From Micrococcales bacterium (GTDB taxonomy: Bacteria > Actinomycetota > Actinomycetes > Actinomycetales > Cellulomonadaceae), in NCBI GenBank assembly GCA_009783975.1, contig WRCL01000060.1:1-8426 (forward strand): DNA of 8,426 nt, written 5' to 3'. The translations under genes and the position numbers were made by a program. Below the pieces are notes generated by a model. That model saw only the letters and a program-made list of their open reading frames with translations. It did not search any database and had not been told where the DNA came from. Position 1 is the stretch's first letter. Each line of letters opens with the position of its first letter. Positions 1 through 6,406 of the stretch are shown piece by piece.

Positions 1-745
1 CGAGGTTCGAGGTGACAGCCTGGGTCTTGGAGATCTTCTTCGACTCCAGGCGCTCGCGCTCGAGCATGTTCTTGAAGTCCATGTTGCCGCCGACGTTCAG
101 CTGGTAGGTGCGGTCCAAGATCACGCCACGGTCCTCGAACAGCCGGGCCAGGACCCGGTGGGTGATCGTCGCGCCGACCTGGGACTTGATGTCGTCGCCG
201 ACGATCGGCACACCAGCGTCGTGGAACTTCTTGGCCCACACCGGGTCTGAGGCGATGAACACCGGCAAGGCGTTGACCATCGCGACACCGGCGTCGATGC
301 AGCACTGGGCGTAGAACTTGTCGGCGTCCTCTGAGCCCACAGGCAGGTAGGACACGAGCACGTCGACCTTCGCCTCTTTCAGGGCTGCGACGACGTCGAC
401 GGCCTCAGCCTCGGACTCCTCGATGGTCTGGGTGTAGTACTTGCCCAGCCCGTCCAGGGTGTGCCCGCGCTGGACGACCACACCGGTCGGCTCGACGTCG
501 GCGATCTTGATCGTGTTGTTCTCCGAAGAGCTGATCGCCTCAGCGAGGTCGAACCCGACCTTCTTGGCGTCGACGTCGAACGCGGCGACGAACTCGACGT
601 CGCGCACGTGGTACGGGCCGAACCGGACGTGCATCAGACCGGGCACCTGGCTGTCGTCTGGGGCGTCGCGGTAGTACTGCACCCCCTGGACCAGCGACGA
701 CGCACAGTTCCCCACTCCGACGATCGCTACGCGGATGGCGGACAT
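1..745 (-). CDS. ino1: Inositol-3-phosphate synthase, 5' part (C-terminus beyond left edge)
   Basis: The product converts glucose 6-phosphate to 1L-myo-inositol 1-phosphate using NAD+. This is the first step toward inositol lipids and, in many actinobacteria, mycothiol; it acts in the cytosol. The first 248 residues are visible. A Rossmann dinucleotide-binding motif GVGNCASS lies at residues 10-17, [16 protein letters not shown] at 132-147, [11 protein letters not shown] at 183-193 and [10 protein letters not shown] at 217-226. All are typical of the short actinobacterial/archaeal-type synthases of roughly 360-370 residues, so about a third is missing. The ATG at 745-743 is preceded by AGAAGGAG (760-753) at seven bases. 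That ribosome site overlaps the end of padR, and only four bases separate the two genes, so they are almost certainly one operon. M. tuberculosis has the same pair (Rv0047c-Rv0046c). The identification is confident from the motifs and the synteny. Confidence 0.95.
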   Translation of the reverse strand, partial: MSAIRVAIVGVGNCASSLVQGVQYYRDAPDDSQVPGLMHVRFGPYHVRDVEFVAAFDVDAKKVGFDLAEAISSSENNTIKIADVEPTGVVVQRGHTLDGLGKYYTQTIEESEAEAVDVVAALKEAKVDVLVSYLPVGSEDADKFYAQCCIDAGVAMVNALPVFIASDPVWAKKFHDAGVPIVGDDIKSQVGATITHRVLARLFEDRGVILDRTYQLNVGGNMDFKNMLERERLESKKISKTQAVTSNL

Positions 746-749
746 CCCT

Positions 750-1379
750 TTACTCCTTCTCCGGTGCGCGCACCGTGGCGGCCACGGCGGCAGTGGTGGT
801 TGCGGCCCTGCGGCCTGAGGGGTCGACGGGCCGGGCGGCCCGTTCGTTGTCGATGAGCTGGTCGAGCCAGGCGACCTCACGCTCGACGATGTCCAGACCG
901 TGGCGCTGGAGCTCGGCGGTGTACTCGTCCATCCGTTCCACGGCACGGGCCACGGACTGGGTGACGAGGTCGAGGCGTTCGGTCAGGCGCATCCGGCGGC
1001 CTTCGAGGATCCGCAGCCGGGTCTCGGCGTCGGTCTGGCCGAACAGCGAGAACCGGACGTCGAACTCCTCGTCGTCCCAGGCCGAAGGCCCGACCGACCC
1101 AAGCACCTGCACGAGGTGCTCCTTGCCGGCAGCGGTGAGCTGGTAGACGATCCGGGCCCGTCGTGACCCGCCACGGCTTGCCAGGCGGTCCTCGTCGACC
1201 CCGTGGATGAGGCCACGTTCGGCCAGTGAGCGCAACGCCGGGTACAGCGAACCGTACGACAGCGCACGGAACGACCCGAGGACGAGGTTGAGCTGTTTGC
1301 GCAGCTCATACCCGTGCATGGGGGTACGGTGCAGAAGACCGAGGATGGCGTGGTCGAGCACGTCAGACTTGGCTCGCAT
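750..1379 (-). CDS. PadR-family transcriptional regulator
   Basis: This 209-residue protein has an N-terminal winged helix-turn-helix. [20 protein letters not shown] lies at about 11-30, the recognition-helix segment [18 protein letters not shown] at about 41-58, and the wing [17 protein letters not shown] at about 73-90. Residues 115-185 form a long charged helical region ([22 protein letters not shown] and following) like the C-terminal dimerisation part of larger PadR proteins. The last 25 residues are Ala/Thr/Arg-rich and probably disordered. PadR proteins are dimeric repressors, many released by small molecules; no ligand can be read from the sequence. GAGGAGGG (1393-1386) lies six bases before the ATG. 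It is the first gene of an operon with ino1 and corresponds in position to Rv0047c. A symmetrical site just upstream suggests autoregulation and therefore co-control of ino1, which is inference. Confidence 0.93.
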   Translation of the reverse strand: MRAKSDVLDHAILGLLHRTPMHGYELRKQLNLVLGSFRALSYGSLYPALRSLAERGLIHGVDEDRLASRGGSRRARIVYQLTAAGKEHLVQVLGSVGPSAWDDEEFDVRFSLFGQTDAETRLRILEGRRMRLTERLDLVTQSVARAVERMDEYTAELQRHGLDIVEREVAWLDQLIDNERAARPVDPSGRRAATTTAAVAATVRAPEKE

Positions 1380-1403
1380 GTCAGGCCCTCCTCACCTTGA
1401 GCT

Positions 1404-1419
1404 GGGGCACCGTTGCCCC
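1404..1419 (-). other. Small hairpin in padR 5' leader
   Basis: GGGGCA and TGCCCC form a 6-bp perfect stem with a four-base loop (CCGT on the plus strand). It lies 10 bases upstream of the padR ribosome site, inside the expected padR-ino1 leader. There is no T-run, so it is not a convincing terminator. A role in mRNA stability or translation is possible but unproven. Confidence 0.35.
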
Positions 1420-1440
1420 GGAGTTGACTCACTACTGGCG

Positions 1441-1476
1441 CGATACACCTGGGCGATGTATCGGGTTGATACATCG
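1441..1476. promoter_or_regulatory. Probable PadR operator: three GATACA/TGTATC half-sites
   Basis: CGATGTATC at 1454-1462 and GATACATCG at 1468-1476 form a perfect 9-bp inverted repeat around five bases (GGGTT). A further half-site, CGATACA at 1441-1447, makes a second, 7-bp perfect dyad with TGTATCG at 1457-1463. The three GATACA/TGTATC units stand out in GC-rich DNA. PadR operators are commonly dyads with ATGT...ACAT arms, and the arms here fit, although the 11-base spacing differs from the classic eight. The element lies just downstream of, and overlapping the start point expected from, a -10 hexamer for padR. That is a good position for autorepression. Control of the divergent ponA gene is also conceivable, but ponA starts 177 bases away. 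Confidence 0.6.
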
Positions 1477-1477
1477 G

Positions 1478-1506
1478 ACAGTATGCCCGTTTGGTCCAAC
1501 GCGCAA
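1478..1506 (-). promoter_or_regulatory. Candidate promoter of padR-ino1
   Basis: Read on the minus strand, TTGCGC (1506-1501) and TACTGT (1483-1478) are separated by 17 bases. TACTGT fits the actinobacterial TANNNT -10 pattern, whereas the -35 is weak (three of six). The predicted start near 1471 falls within the inverted repeat described above, leaving a leader of about 90 bases. This rests on pattern matching only. Confidence 0.4.
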
Positions 1507-1564
1507 GTCCGTGTGGCTGAAACTGGTGCAGATCTTGTGATGAGATCCCGTGATGGGGGACGCT

Positions 1565-1599
1565 GGGCCGGTCAGGTCCTCCATACTGGAAGACGGCCC
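1565..1599 (+). other. Structured hairpin upstream of ponA
   Basis: GTCCTCCA (1576-1583) pairs with TGGAAGAC (1587-1594) around the three-base loop TAC, with one mismatch. GGGCC (1565-1569) pairs with GGCCC (1595-1599) outside it, leaving a six-base bulge GGTCAG (1570-1575). It ends about 40 bases before the ponA ribosome site. No T-run follows, so it is not a normal terminator. It could be a leader RNA structure or a protein-binding dyad. The rest of this divergent space shows no convincing ponA promoter. Confidence 0.35.
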
Positions 1600-1652
1600 G
1601 GCGCTGTGCTGTCCTGCGCGCCTAGGCCGTTGGTGTGAGAGAAGGAGAGTCT

Positions 1653-4088
1653 GTGGAGCGCAAGTCCCCGCGGCCCTCGCGCGCAGACGTCCGGCGCAGC
1701 GCCCCGGCACCCGCCGCGCGACGCCGCTTCGTGAACTACCCGCGCCATGGTTACCGGGGGCTGCACCGGTGGCTGCCGTCGTGGCGGTTCATGCTGCTGT
1801 CGATGGTCACCGTCGTCGGGCTCGTCTGCGGTCTGGGCTTCGCCGCGTACTCCACCGTCGAGATCCCCGCGTTCGACTCTGACATCCGCCACCAGACGAC
1901 CACCGTGTACTACGCCCCGACGTTCGGCGACGCCTCCGACCGTGGGGCCAAGATCGGCGACTTCCCCGGGGTCAAACGCGAGATCATCGACTGCGCCGAC
2001 ATCCCCAAGAACATCCAGGACGCTGTCGTCGCCGCTGAGGACCAGTCTTTCTACGACAACCTTGGGATCGACCCGCGCGGGATCGCCCGGGCCCTGTACT
2101 ACAACCTCAAGGGCGGCAACCGCCAGGGCGCCTCGACGCTCACCCAGCAGTACGTGAAGAACTACTACGGTGGCTCACGCACCGGGTACATGGGCAAAGC
2201 CCAAGAGGCGCTGCTGGCGGTGAAGATCGCCCAGGAGATCCCCAAACCGGAGATCTTGTGCCAGTACCTCAACACGATCTTCTGGGGCCGGGGCCAGACG
2301 CACGGTATCCAGGCCGCGTCCAAGGCGTACTTCGGCATCGAGGCCAAAGACCTCGACCTGTCCCAGGCGGTCATGCTCGCAGGGATCATCCCCTCCCCGG
2401 CCCGGTGGGACCCTGTGGTCAACCCTGAGAAGGCCAAGCAGCGCTGGGACAACACGTTGCAGAACATGCTGGGCCTGGAGTACATCACCGAGTCCCAAAA
2501 GTCCGCGCTCACGTTCCCCGAGATGTGCCCGGTCGACGACGAGACCGGCGCGGAGGTCTCCGACGGGCACTGCGTCATCGCTCCGGCACCAAGCGCGGCG
2601 TACGAGGGCCCCAAGGGCTACCTCATGGACATGGCCCGCCAAGAAGCCGCGCTGCTCGTGGGGATCCCCCAGGAGGAGCTCACACGTGGTGGCTACTCCA
2701 TCATCACCACGATCGACGAACAGATGCAGACGATGGCGCTGGAGTCTGCCGCGAGCATGCTCGACGGCACCCTCGCCGGCAAACCCGGCAACCCCGCGTT
2801 CATGCCGAGCCAGTGCGACCCCAACGACGACCCCGAGTGCCCCGGGATGCTGCGGCTCGCCATGGTCACCCTCGACCCGAACGACGGGGCGATCCGGTCG
2901 CTGTACTCAGGTGACGACTTCATCAAGGACCAGTACAACCGCGTCACCCTCGCGACGATCCAGGCCGGGTCGACCTTCAAGCCGTTCACCCTCGTCGCTG
3001 CCTTGCAGGCGGGCAAGTCGTTGAACTCGGTGTACTCAGGGGCCAGCCCACAGACCTTCGCCAACGGTACGTGGCCAGTGAACAACTTCGGCTACGGCAG
3101 CTACGGCAACATGAACCTCGTCGAGGCGACGGCCAACTCGGTGAACACCGTGTACGCGGCGCTGAACATGGAGGTCGGACCTGAGAACACTGCCGCTGTC
3201 GCCACGAAGGCCGGGATCCGGACCCAGGTGTCGGTCGTCCCGTCGAACGTGCTCGGCTCTGACGCTGTGCACCCGTTGGACATGGCCCAGGCCTACGGGG
3301 TGTTCGCCGCAGGTGGGCGCAAGGCCACCCCGCACATCGTCGCGCGGGTCGTCTCCCCCAGCGGGCAGGTGTGGAACGCTGACACGCGCACAGAAAACGT
3401 GTTCGACGCTGGCATCATGGCCGACACGGTCGCGGCGTTGCGCGGCCCGGTGACCAACGGGTCGGCCAGTGAGTACGTCAAACCGATCGGGCGGACCATC
3501 GCCGGCAAGACCGGCACCTCCTCGGACAACAAGTCGGCGTGGTTCATCGGGTTCACCACAGACCTGGTCACCGCGGTCGGGCTGTCGCAAGAAGGCCCAG
3601 GCAACGCCGAGGTGTCGATCACCCGGTGGGGCGGGGTCAAGCAGGTCACTGGTGGGTCGTGGCCAGCGGCGTTGTGGGCTGACTACATGGGTGGGTGCGG
3701 GGGCAAGAAGACCCGTGCGGCGTGCTCAGGTGGTGTGCTGGCGATGCCGCAGTACGCCACAGACACCAAGTTCCCACCCCCGGTCTACGGCGGTGTCGCC
3801 TCGATACCTCCTCCGGGCGAGGACGACGAGGACGAGGACGGCAACGGCGACGACGAGCCGGTCACCATCGTCGTGCCGTCGCTGGCCGGCCGGAACGAGA
3901 GCGAGGCGAGCGGCATCCTCGTCGGTATGGGGTTCCAGGTGAACATCGTCGTCGAACAGTCCGAGCTCCGCCCAAGCATGGTCGTCCGGCTCGACCCGCC
4001 CCCCGGCACCGAGCTGCCGTTAGGCGAGATGGTCACCGTCGTCGTGTCCAGCGGGCAACCACCAGCCGGCGGCGGTCCCGGCGGGTAG
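1653..4088 (+). CDS. ponA: Class A (bifunctional) penicillin-binding protein with PASTA domain
   Basis: This enzyme polymerises lipid II into glycan strands and cross-links the stem peptides at the outer face of the membrane. I chose GTG 1653 because AGAAGGAG (1640-1647) lies five bases ahead; the in-frame GTG at 1635 has no such site. The result is 811 residues. A basic cytoplasmic stretch (1-45) is followed by one membrane helix (46-66). The GT51 domain shows EDQSF with catalytic-type Glu129, GASTLTQQ at 159-166 and [10 protein letters not shown] at 198-207. The transpeptidase shows STFK (Ser440, Lys443), SVN at 496-498 and KTGT at 619-622. A very acidic linker (723-735) leads to a single PASTA domain (about 736-800) and a Pro/Gly tail. 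This architecture matches mycobacterial PonA1. Unlike M. tuberculosis, no genes separate it from rpsF. GT51 motif 3 reads GKAQE rather than the usual RKxxE. A GCGGG-TAG-CCCGC hairpin (4081-4093) places the stop codon in its loop. Confidence 0.96.
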   Translation: MERKSPRPSRADVRRSAPAPAARRRFVNYPRHGYRGLHRWLPSWRFMLLSMVTVVGLVCGLGFAAYSTVEIPAFDSDIRHQTTTVYYAPTFGDASDRGAKIGDFPGVKREIIDCADIPKNIQDAVVAAEDQSFYDNLGIDPRGIARALYYNLKGGNRQGASTLTQQYVKNYYGGSRTGYMGKAQEALLAVKIAQEIPKPEILCQYLNTIFWGRGQTHGIQAASKAYFGIEAKDLDLSQAVMLAGIIPSPARWDPVVNPEKAKQRWDNTLQNMLGLEYITESQKSALTFPEMCPVDDETGAEVSDGHCVIAPAPSAAYEGPKGYLMDMARQEAALLVGIPQEELTRGGYSIITTIDEQMQTMALESAASMLDGTLAGKPGNPAFMPSQCDPNDDPECPGMLRLAMVTLDPNDGAIRSLYSGDDFIKDQYNRVTLATIQAGSTFKPFTLVAALQAGKSLNSVYSGASPQTFANGTWPVNNFGYGSYGNMNLVEATANSVNTVYAALNMEVGPENTAAVATKAGIRTQVSVVPSNVLGSDAVHPLDMAQAYGVFAAGGRKATPHIVARVVSPSGQVWNADTRTENVFDAGIMADTVAALRGPVTNGSASEYVKPIGRTIAGKTGTSSDNKSAWFIGFTTDLVTAVGLSQEGPGNAEVSITRWGGVKQVTGGSWPAALWADYMGGCGGKKTRAACSGGVLAMPQYATDTKFPPPVYGGVASIPPPGEDDEDEDGNGDDEPVTIVVPSLAGRNESEASGILVGMGFQVNIVVEQSELRPSMVVRLDPPPGTELPLGEMVTVVVSSGQPPAGGGPGG

Positions 4089-4137
4089 CCCGCGGCCGCC
4101 CGACGGTCTGGCGACGCGGAGAGCTCTTGCCGCCAAT

Positions 4138-4167
4138 TTCGCCGTGCGGCGTGCTGCCCGGTACCAT
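4138..4167 (+). promoter_or_regulatory. Candidate promoter of the rpsF operon
   Basis: TACCAT (4162-4167) fits the actinobacterial TANNNT -10 pattern. TTTCGC (4138-4143) sits 18 bases upstream as a poor -35, in the only AT-richer patch of this gap. Transcription would begin near 4174, giving a leader of about 87 bases. A separate promoter is expected because the ponA-rpsF gap is 172 bases. The evidence is pattern matching only. Confidence 0.35.
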
Positions 4168-4216
4168 GGCGCGTCGCCGCGCACATGCCGGCACAACGCC
4201 GCACGGCAACCCTCCT

Positions 4217-4235
4217 GTCACGGACCGACCGTGAC
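4217..4235 (+). other. Leader hairpin just upstream of rpsF
   Basis: GTCACGG (4217-4223) and CCGTGAC (4229-4235) form a perfect 7-bp stem with loop ACCGA. The hairpin ends 11 bases before the AAGGAGGT ribosome site (4247-4254) of rpsF. rpsF leaders in many bacteria carry an RNA that binds the S6:S18 complex for feedback control and has a conserved unpaired CCG. The loop here contains CCG, so such a role is possible, but I cannot show the full motif. Confidence 0.4.
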
Positions 4236-4260
4236 CGCCAAGACCGAAGGAGGTGGGGAT

Positions 4261-4662
4261 ATGAGCCTGCGTCCGTACGAGATCATGATCATCCTCGACC
4301 CCGACACAGAGGAACGCGCCGTCGCCCCGGCGCTCGACAAGTACCTGTCCGTCGTCACAGCCCAGGGCGGGTCGATCGACAACATCGACATCTGGGGCCG
4401 TCGCCGCCTGGCCTACGACATCCGCGTCACACCAGGTGTGTACAAGTCCGAGGGGATCTACGCGGTCGTACGTTTCGCCGCGACGCCCGCGACGACAGCC
4501 GAGCTCGACCGCCAGCTCGGCCTGAACGAGGCAGTGCTGCGCACGAAGGTCATGCGTGCCGAACCTGCCAAGGGCAGGGCCGCCAAAGCTGCTGCCAAAG
4601 CCGCTGCCAGAGCGGCAGCCAAGGCCGCTGACGCACCGGCGTCCGCACCGGCGCAGGGGTGA
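4261..4662 (+). CDS. rpsF: 30S ribosomal protein S6
   Basis: S6 binds with S18 to the central domain of 16S rRNA during assembly of the small-subunit platform. The protein begins [19 protein letters not shown], which is the usual S6 start. It also has [11 protein letters not shown] at 44-54, the [16 protein letters not shown] strand at 59-74 and the [16 protein letters not shown] ending at 86-101. These account for a normal length of about 100 residues. The ATG at 4261 follows AAGGAGGT (4247-4254) at six bases; upstream in-frame ATGs at 4144 and beyond lack this and would add non-S6 sequence. The odd part is a 32-residue C-terminal tail rich in Ala with spaced Lys/Arg ([17 protein letters not shown]), which is positively charged and probably helical or disordered. 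It is the first gene of a four-gene operon in which S18, its partner, is third. Confidence 0.97.
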   Translation: MSLRPYEIMIILDPDTEERAVAPALDKYLSVVTAQGGSIDNIDIWGRRRLAYDIRVTPGVYKSEGIYAVVRFAATPATTAELDRQLGLNEAVLRTKVMRAEPAKGRAAKAAAKAAARAAAKAADAPASAPAQG

Positions 4663-4685
4663 TGTCGGTGGTCGCCGCTACGGTC

Positions 4686-4704
4686 GTGCAGGGGCGCCCT
4701 GCAC
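4686..4704 (+). other. Intercistronic hairpin between rpsF and ssb
   Basis: GTGCAGGG (4686-4693) and CCCTGCAC (4697-4704) form a perfect 8-bp stem around the three-base loop GCG. It occupies most of the 72-base gap between S6 and SSB. It lacks a T-run, so full termination is unlikely. An mRNA processing, stability or attenuation role that adjusts SSB relative to S6 is an inference. Confidence 0.5.
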
Positions 4705-4734
4705 CCGCTGTCGAACACACACAGGAGCATCATC

Positions 4735-5253
4735 ATGGCTGGTGAGACCGTCATCACAGTCGTCGGCAACCTCACAGGAGACCCCGAGCTGCGGTTCACG
4801 CCGTCGGGGGCCGCGGTGGCGAACTTCACCGTGGCGTCCACCCCGCGGACCTTCGACCGGCAGAACAACGAGTGGAAAGACGGCGAGACGCTGTACCTGC
4901 GCTGCTCGATCTGGCGTGAGGCTGCCGAGTCGGTCGCCGAGTCGCTGACCAAAGGCACCCGGGTCATCGCCCAGGGCCGGCTGGTCCAGCGCTCGTACGA
5001 GACCCGCGAGGGCGAGAAGCGCACTGTTGTCGAGCTCCAGGTCGACGAGATCGGCCCGTCGCTGCGCTACGCCACCGCCAAGGTCACCCGCAACCCCCGC
5101 GGTGGCGGCGGTGGCGGTGGTTTTGGCGGCTCTGGTGGCGCACCGAGCAGCTCTGGTGGTTCTGGCGGGGCTGCCCCGTCCGGACCTGCCACTGACGACC
5201 CGTGGGCCGCTGGTGCCCCGGGCCCTGGTTTTGCTGACGAACCCCCGTTCTGA
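4735..5253 (+). CDS. ssb: Single-stranded DNA-binding protein
   Basis: SSB coats single-stranded DNA during replication, recombination and repair, and recruits partner proteins through its C-terminal tip. The 172-residue product starts [21 protein letters not shown], the usual OB-fold beginning. [19 protein letters not shown] at 47-65 and [20 protein letters not shown] at 77-96 are core OB-fold strands ending near 112. Residues 122-150 are a glycine-rich linker ([13 protein letters not shown], then SSSGGSGG). A DDPWA segment at 154-158 is followed by the acidic tip ending DEPPF, which corresponds to the DDDIPF partner-binding tip of other SSBs. AGGAG (4723-4727) lies seven bases before the ATG. 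It is co-transcribed with ribosomal protein genes, as in most bacteria. The length and linker are typical for actinobacterial SSB, and nothing suggests a plasmid or phage copy. Confidence 0.98.
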   Translation: MAGETVITVVGNLTGDPELRFTPSGAAVANFTVASTPRTFDRQNNEWKDGETLYLRCSIWREAAESVAESLTKGTRVIAQGRLVQRSYETREGEKRTVVELQVDEIGPSLRYATAKVTRNPRGGGGGGGFGGSGGAPSSSGGSGGAAPSGPATDDPWAAGAPGPGFADEPPF

Positions 5254-5263
5254 CCTTGTCCCC

Positions 5264-5279
5264 GCCCCGGCGTCGGGGC
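5264..5279 (+). other. Intercistronic hairpin between ssb and rpsR
   Basis: GCCCCG (5264-5269) and CGGGGC (5274-5279) form a perfect 6-bp GC-only stem with loop GCGT, starting 10 bases after the ssb stop. It precedes the AAAGGAG site of rpsR by eight bases. No T-run follows. It is probably an mRNA stability or translation-tuning element rather than a terminator. Confidence 0.45.
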
Positions 5280-5300
5280 TGCGTACCAAAGGAGCCTGCG

Positions 5301-5537
5301 ATGGCCAAGCCCGTCGTCCGAAAGCCCAAGAAGAAGGCCAACCCGCTGAAGTCGGCCAAGATCGAGTCCATCGACTACAAAGACGCGACGTTGCTGCGCA
5401 AGTTCATCTCCGACCGCGGCAAGATCCGCGCCCGGCGCGTCACCGGTGTCACCGTGCAAGAGCAGCGTGCGATCGCCCGGGCCGTGAAGAACGCCCGTGA
5501 GATGGCCCTGCTGCCGTACTCGTCGTCGTCCCGCTGA
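5301..5537 (+). CDS. rpsR: 30S ribosomal protein S18, cysteine-free form
   Basis: S18 pairs with S6 on the platform of the 30S subunit. The 78-residue protein has the diagnostic [19 protein letters not shown] (24-42), followed by RARRVTG and [13 protein letters not shown]. The ATG at 5301 follows AAAGGAG (5288-5294) at six bases; an upstream ATG-like extension at 5256 has no ribosome site and adds non-S18 sequence. The protein contains no cysteine. The segments that hold CxxC and GNC in zinc-binding S18 read [11 protein letters not shown] and VTGVTVQEQ here. It is therefore a C-minus (zinc-independent) S18, although it sits in the main S6 operon. The ssb gap is 47 bases and only 11 bases separate it from rplI. 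Confidence 0.97.
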   Translation: MAKPVVRKPKKKANPLKSAKIESIDYKDATLLRKFISDRGKIRARRVTGVTVQEQRAIARAVKNAREMALLPYSSSSR

Positions 5538-5548
5538 GGAGGGAACCT

Positions 5549-6001
5549 GTGTCCAAGCTCATCCTCACCCAGGAGGTCACCGGTCTGGGAGAACCCGGTG
5601 ACATCGTCGAGGTGAAAGACGGGTACGCCCGTAACTTCCTGCTGCCGCGCAAGCTGGCCCAGCCGTGGACCAAAGGCGCGGAGAAGAACATCACCGCGAT
5701 CCGCCGTGCCCGCAAGGCCCGCGAGATGGCCTCCCTGGACGACGCCCGTGCGGCCCGCGACACACTGCAGTCTGCGGCCGTCACCGTGGCAGCCAAAGCC
5801 GGTTCTGGTGGGCGCCTGTTCGGGGCGGTGACAACCACCGAGATCGCCGACGCCGTCAAGGCCGCCGGGGCCCCGTCCGTCGACAAGCGCAAGATCGAGG
5901 TCGCCGCCCCGATCAAGTCTGTCGGCGAGCACAAGGTGACGATCAAGCTCCACCCTGAGGTCGTCGCGACGGTCACCGTGTCGGTCGTCGTCGCGGTCTG
6001 A
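5549..6001 (+). CDS. rplI: 50S ribosomal protein L9
   Basis: L9 binds 23S rRNA near the L1 stalk and helps maintain reading frame. The 150-residue protein opens [20 protein letters not shown], then [16 protein letters not shown], the hallmark N-domain. A charged connecting helix spans about residues 42-76 ([17 protein letters not shown] onward). The C-domain includes [16 protein letters not shown] and ends in hydrophobic strands ([12 protein letters not shown]). The start is GTG with GAGGAGGGA (5535-5543) five bases ahead, overlapping the rpsR stop, so the two are probably translationally coupled. It is the last gene of the rpsF operon, and a terminator follows its stop by 14 bases. Length and motifs are ordinary. 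Confidence 0.98.
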   Translation: MSKLILTQEVTGLGEPGDIVEVKDGYARNFLLPRKLAQPWTKGAEKNITAIRRARKAREMASLDDARAARDTLQSAAVTVAAKAGSGGRLFGAVTTTEIADAVKAAGAPSVDKRKIEVAAPIKSVGEHKVTIKLHPEVVATVTVSVVVAV

Positions 6002-6015
6002 ACCTTTGTCCCAGG

Positions 6016-6049
6016 ACCCCGGTGCGCACGCGCACCGGGGTTCTTCCTT
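6016..6049 (+). terminator. Intrinsic terminator of the rpsF-ssb-rpsR-rplI operon
   Basis: ACCCCGGTGCG (6016-6026) and CGCACCGGGGT (6031-6041) form a perfect 11-bp stem with loop CACG. A pyrimidine-rich TCTTCCTT tract follows. It starts 14 bases after the rplI stop. The T-run is interrupted by C, as is common in high-GC genomes, but the stem is very strong. It separates the operon from dnaB, which needs its own promoter. Confidence 0.85.
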
Positions 6050-6131
6050 GTGTGCCGGCAACCACGGCCCCAAGAACTGGTGTTGTCTCACCAAAACGTC
6101 CACCAGGTGGGCACACGATGCGTTCGTCACC

Positions 6132-6248
6132 CGTGGACAACGTCATCGCAGGCCACAGGGCTGGAACAGCTCGATTTCACCCAGCGTGTCCACATGACTC
6201 TCGGCGTTCTGTGGACACTACCCCCTGGTTGTCCACAGCTGTGGACAG
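6132..6248. promoter_or_regulatory. Cluster of five DnaA-box-like sites upstream of dnaB
   Basis: Against the high-GC actinobacterial box TTGTCCACA, five sites match. On the plus strand they are GTGTCCACA at 6186-6194 and TTGTCCACA at 6229-6237. On the minus strand they are TTGTCCACG (6140-6132), GTGTCCACA (6218-6210) and CTGTCCACA (6248-6240). One is perfect and four match at eight of nine. The last two form an 18-bp perfect palindrome, TGTCCACAGCTGTGGACA (6230-6247). A weaker TGTGCACA lies at 6252-6259. Sites are about 54, 24, 19 and 11 bases apart, centre to centre. The cluster ends 20 bases before the candidate dnaB -35, so DnaA could control dnaB or be titrated here. Confidence 0.75.
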
Positions 6249-6267
6249 CAGTGTGCACAGGTCGCGG

Positions 6268-6296
6268 TGGTCAGATCGGCGCGGGCAGCCTAGGTT
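6268..6296 (+). promoter_or_regulatory. Candidate dnaB promoter
   Basis: TGGTCA (6268-6273, four of six to TTGACA) and TAGGTT (6291-6296, a TANNNT -10) are separated by 17 bases. The predicted start is near 6303, giving a leader of about 100 bases. It lies between the DnaA-box cluster and dnaB and downstream of the rplI terminator, where a promoter is needed. This is pattern evidence only. Confidence 0.45.
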
Positions 6297-6406
6297 CGTC
6301 GCACCCCGGTGGCCGGCGGGCGGCCGCGGCGCTGACCGCGGGCGGCGGGCGTGTGGGTGGTACCTGGTAGGACTGACGTCCGACGGGCGGTACGGACGGA
6401 GAACTG

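Larger units (their letters stand above)
6050..6406. other. Gene-free region between the rplI terminator and dnaB
   Basis: I find no convincing gene in these 357 bases on either strand. The first part (6050-6130) shows only a CCACCAGGTGG palindrome at 6101-6111. The middle (6132-6260) holds the DnaA-box cluster listed separately. The last part (about 6268-6406) contains a candidate promoter, a GC-rich tract, and CGGAG (6397-6401) placed five bases before the dnaB GTG. There is no long AT-rich unwinding stretch. Confidence 0.7.

Noticed and set aside
750..1379. Overlapping plus-strand frames of 88-131 codons across padR
   Set aside because: They are Arg/Ser/Ala-rich shadow frames without ribosome sites. 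The minus-strand PadR frame has clear family motifs.
1635..1652. Upstream GTG start for ponA, adding six residues
   Set aside because: No ribosome site precedes GTG 1635, and the sequence it would encode contains the AGAAGGAG that serves GTG 1653.
4144..4260. N-terminal extension of S6 from an upstream in-frame ATG
   Set aside because: The extension is unlike S6, lacks a ribosome site, and would cover the strong AAGGAGGT placed ideally for ATG 4261.
5100..5170. Tandem GGTGGC-like repeats as a possible DNA repeat element
   Set aside because: They are in-frame codons of the glycine-rich linker of SSB, which is a normal protein feature.
6042..6406. Chromosomal replication origin
   Set aside because: DnaA-box-like sites are present, but there is no AT-rich unwinding region and neither dnaA nor dnaN flanks it. 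A regulatory or titration cluster fits better.
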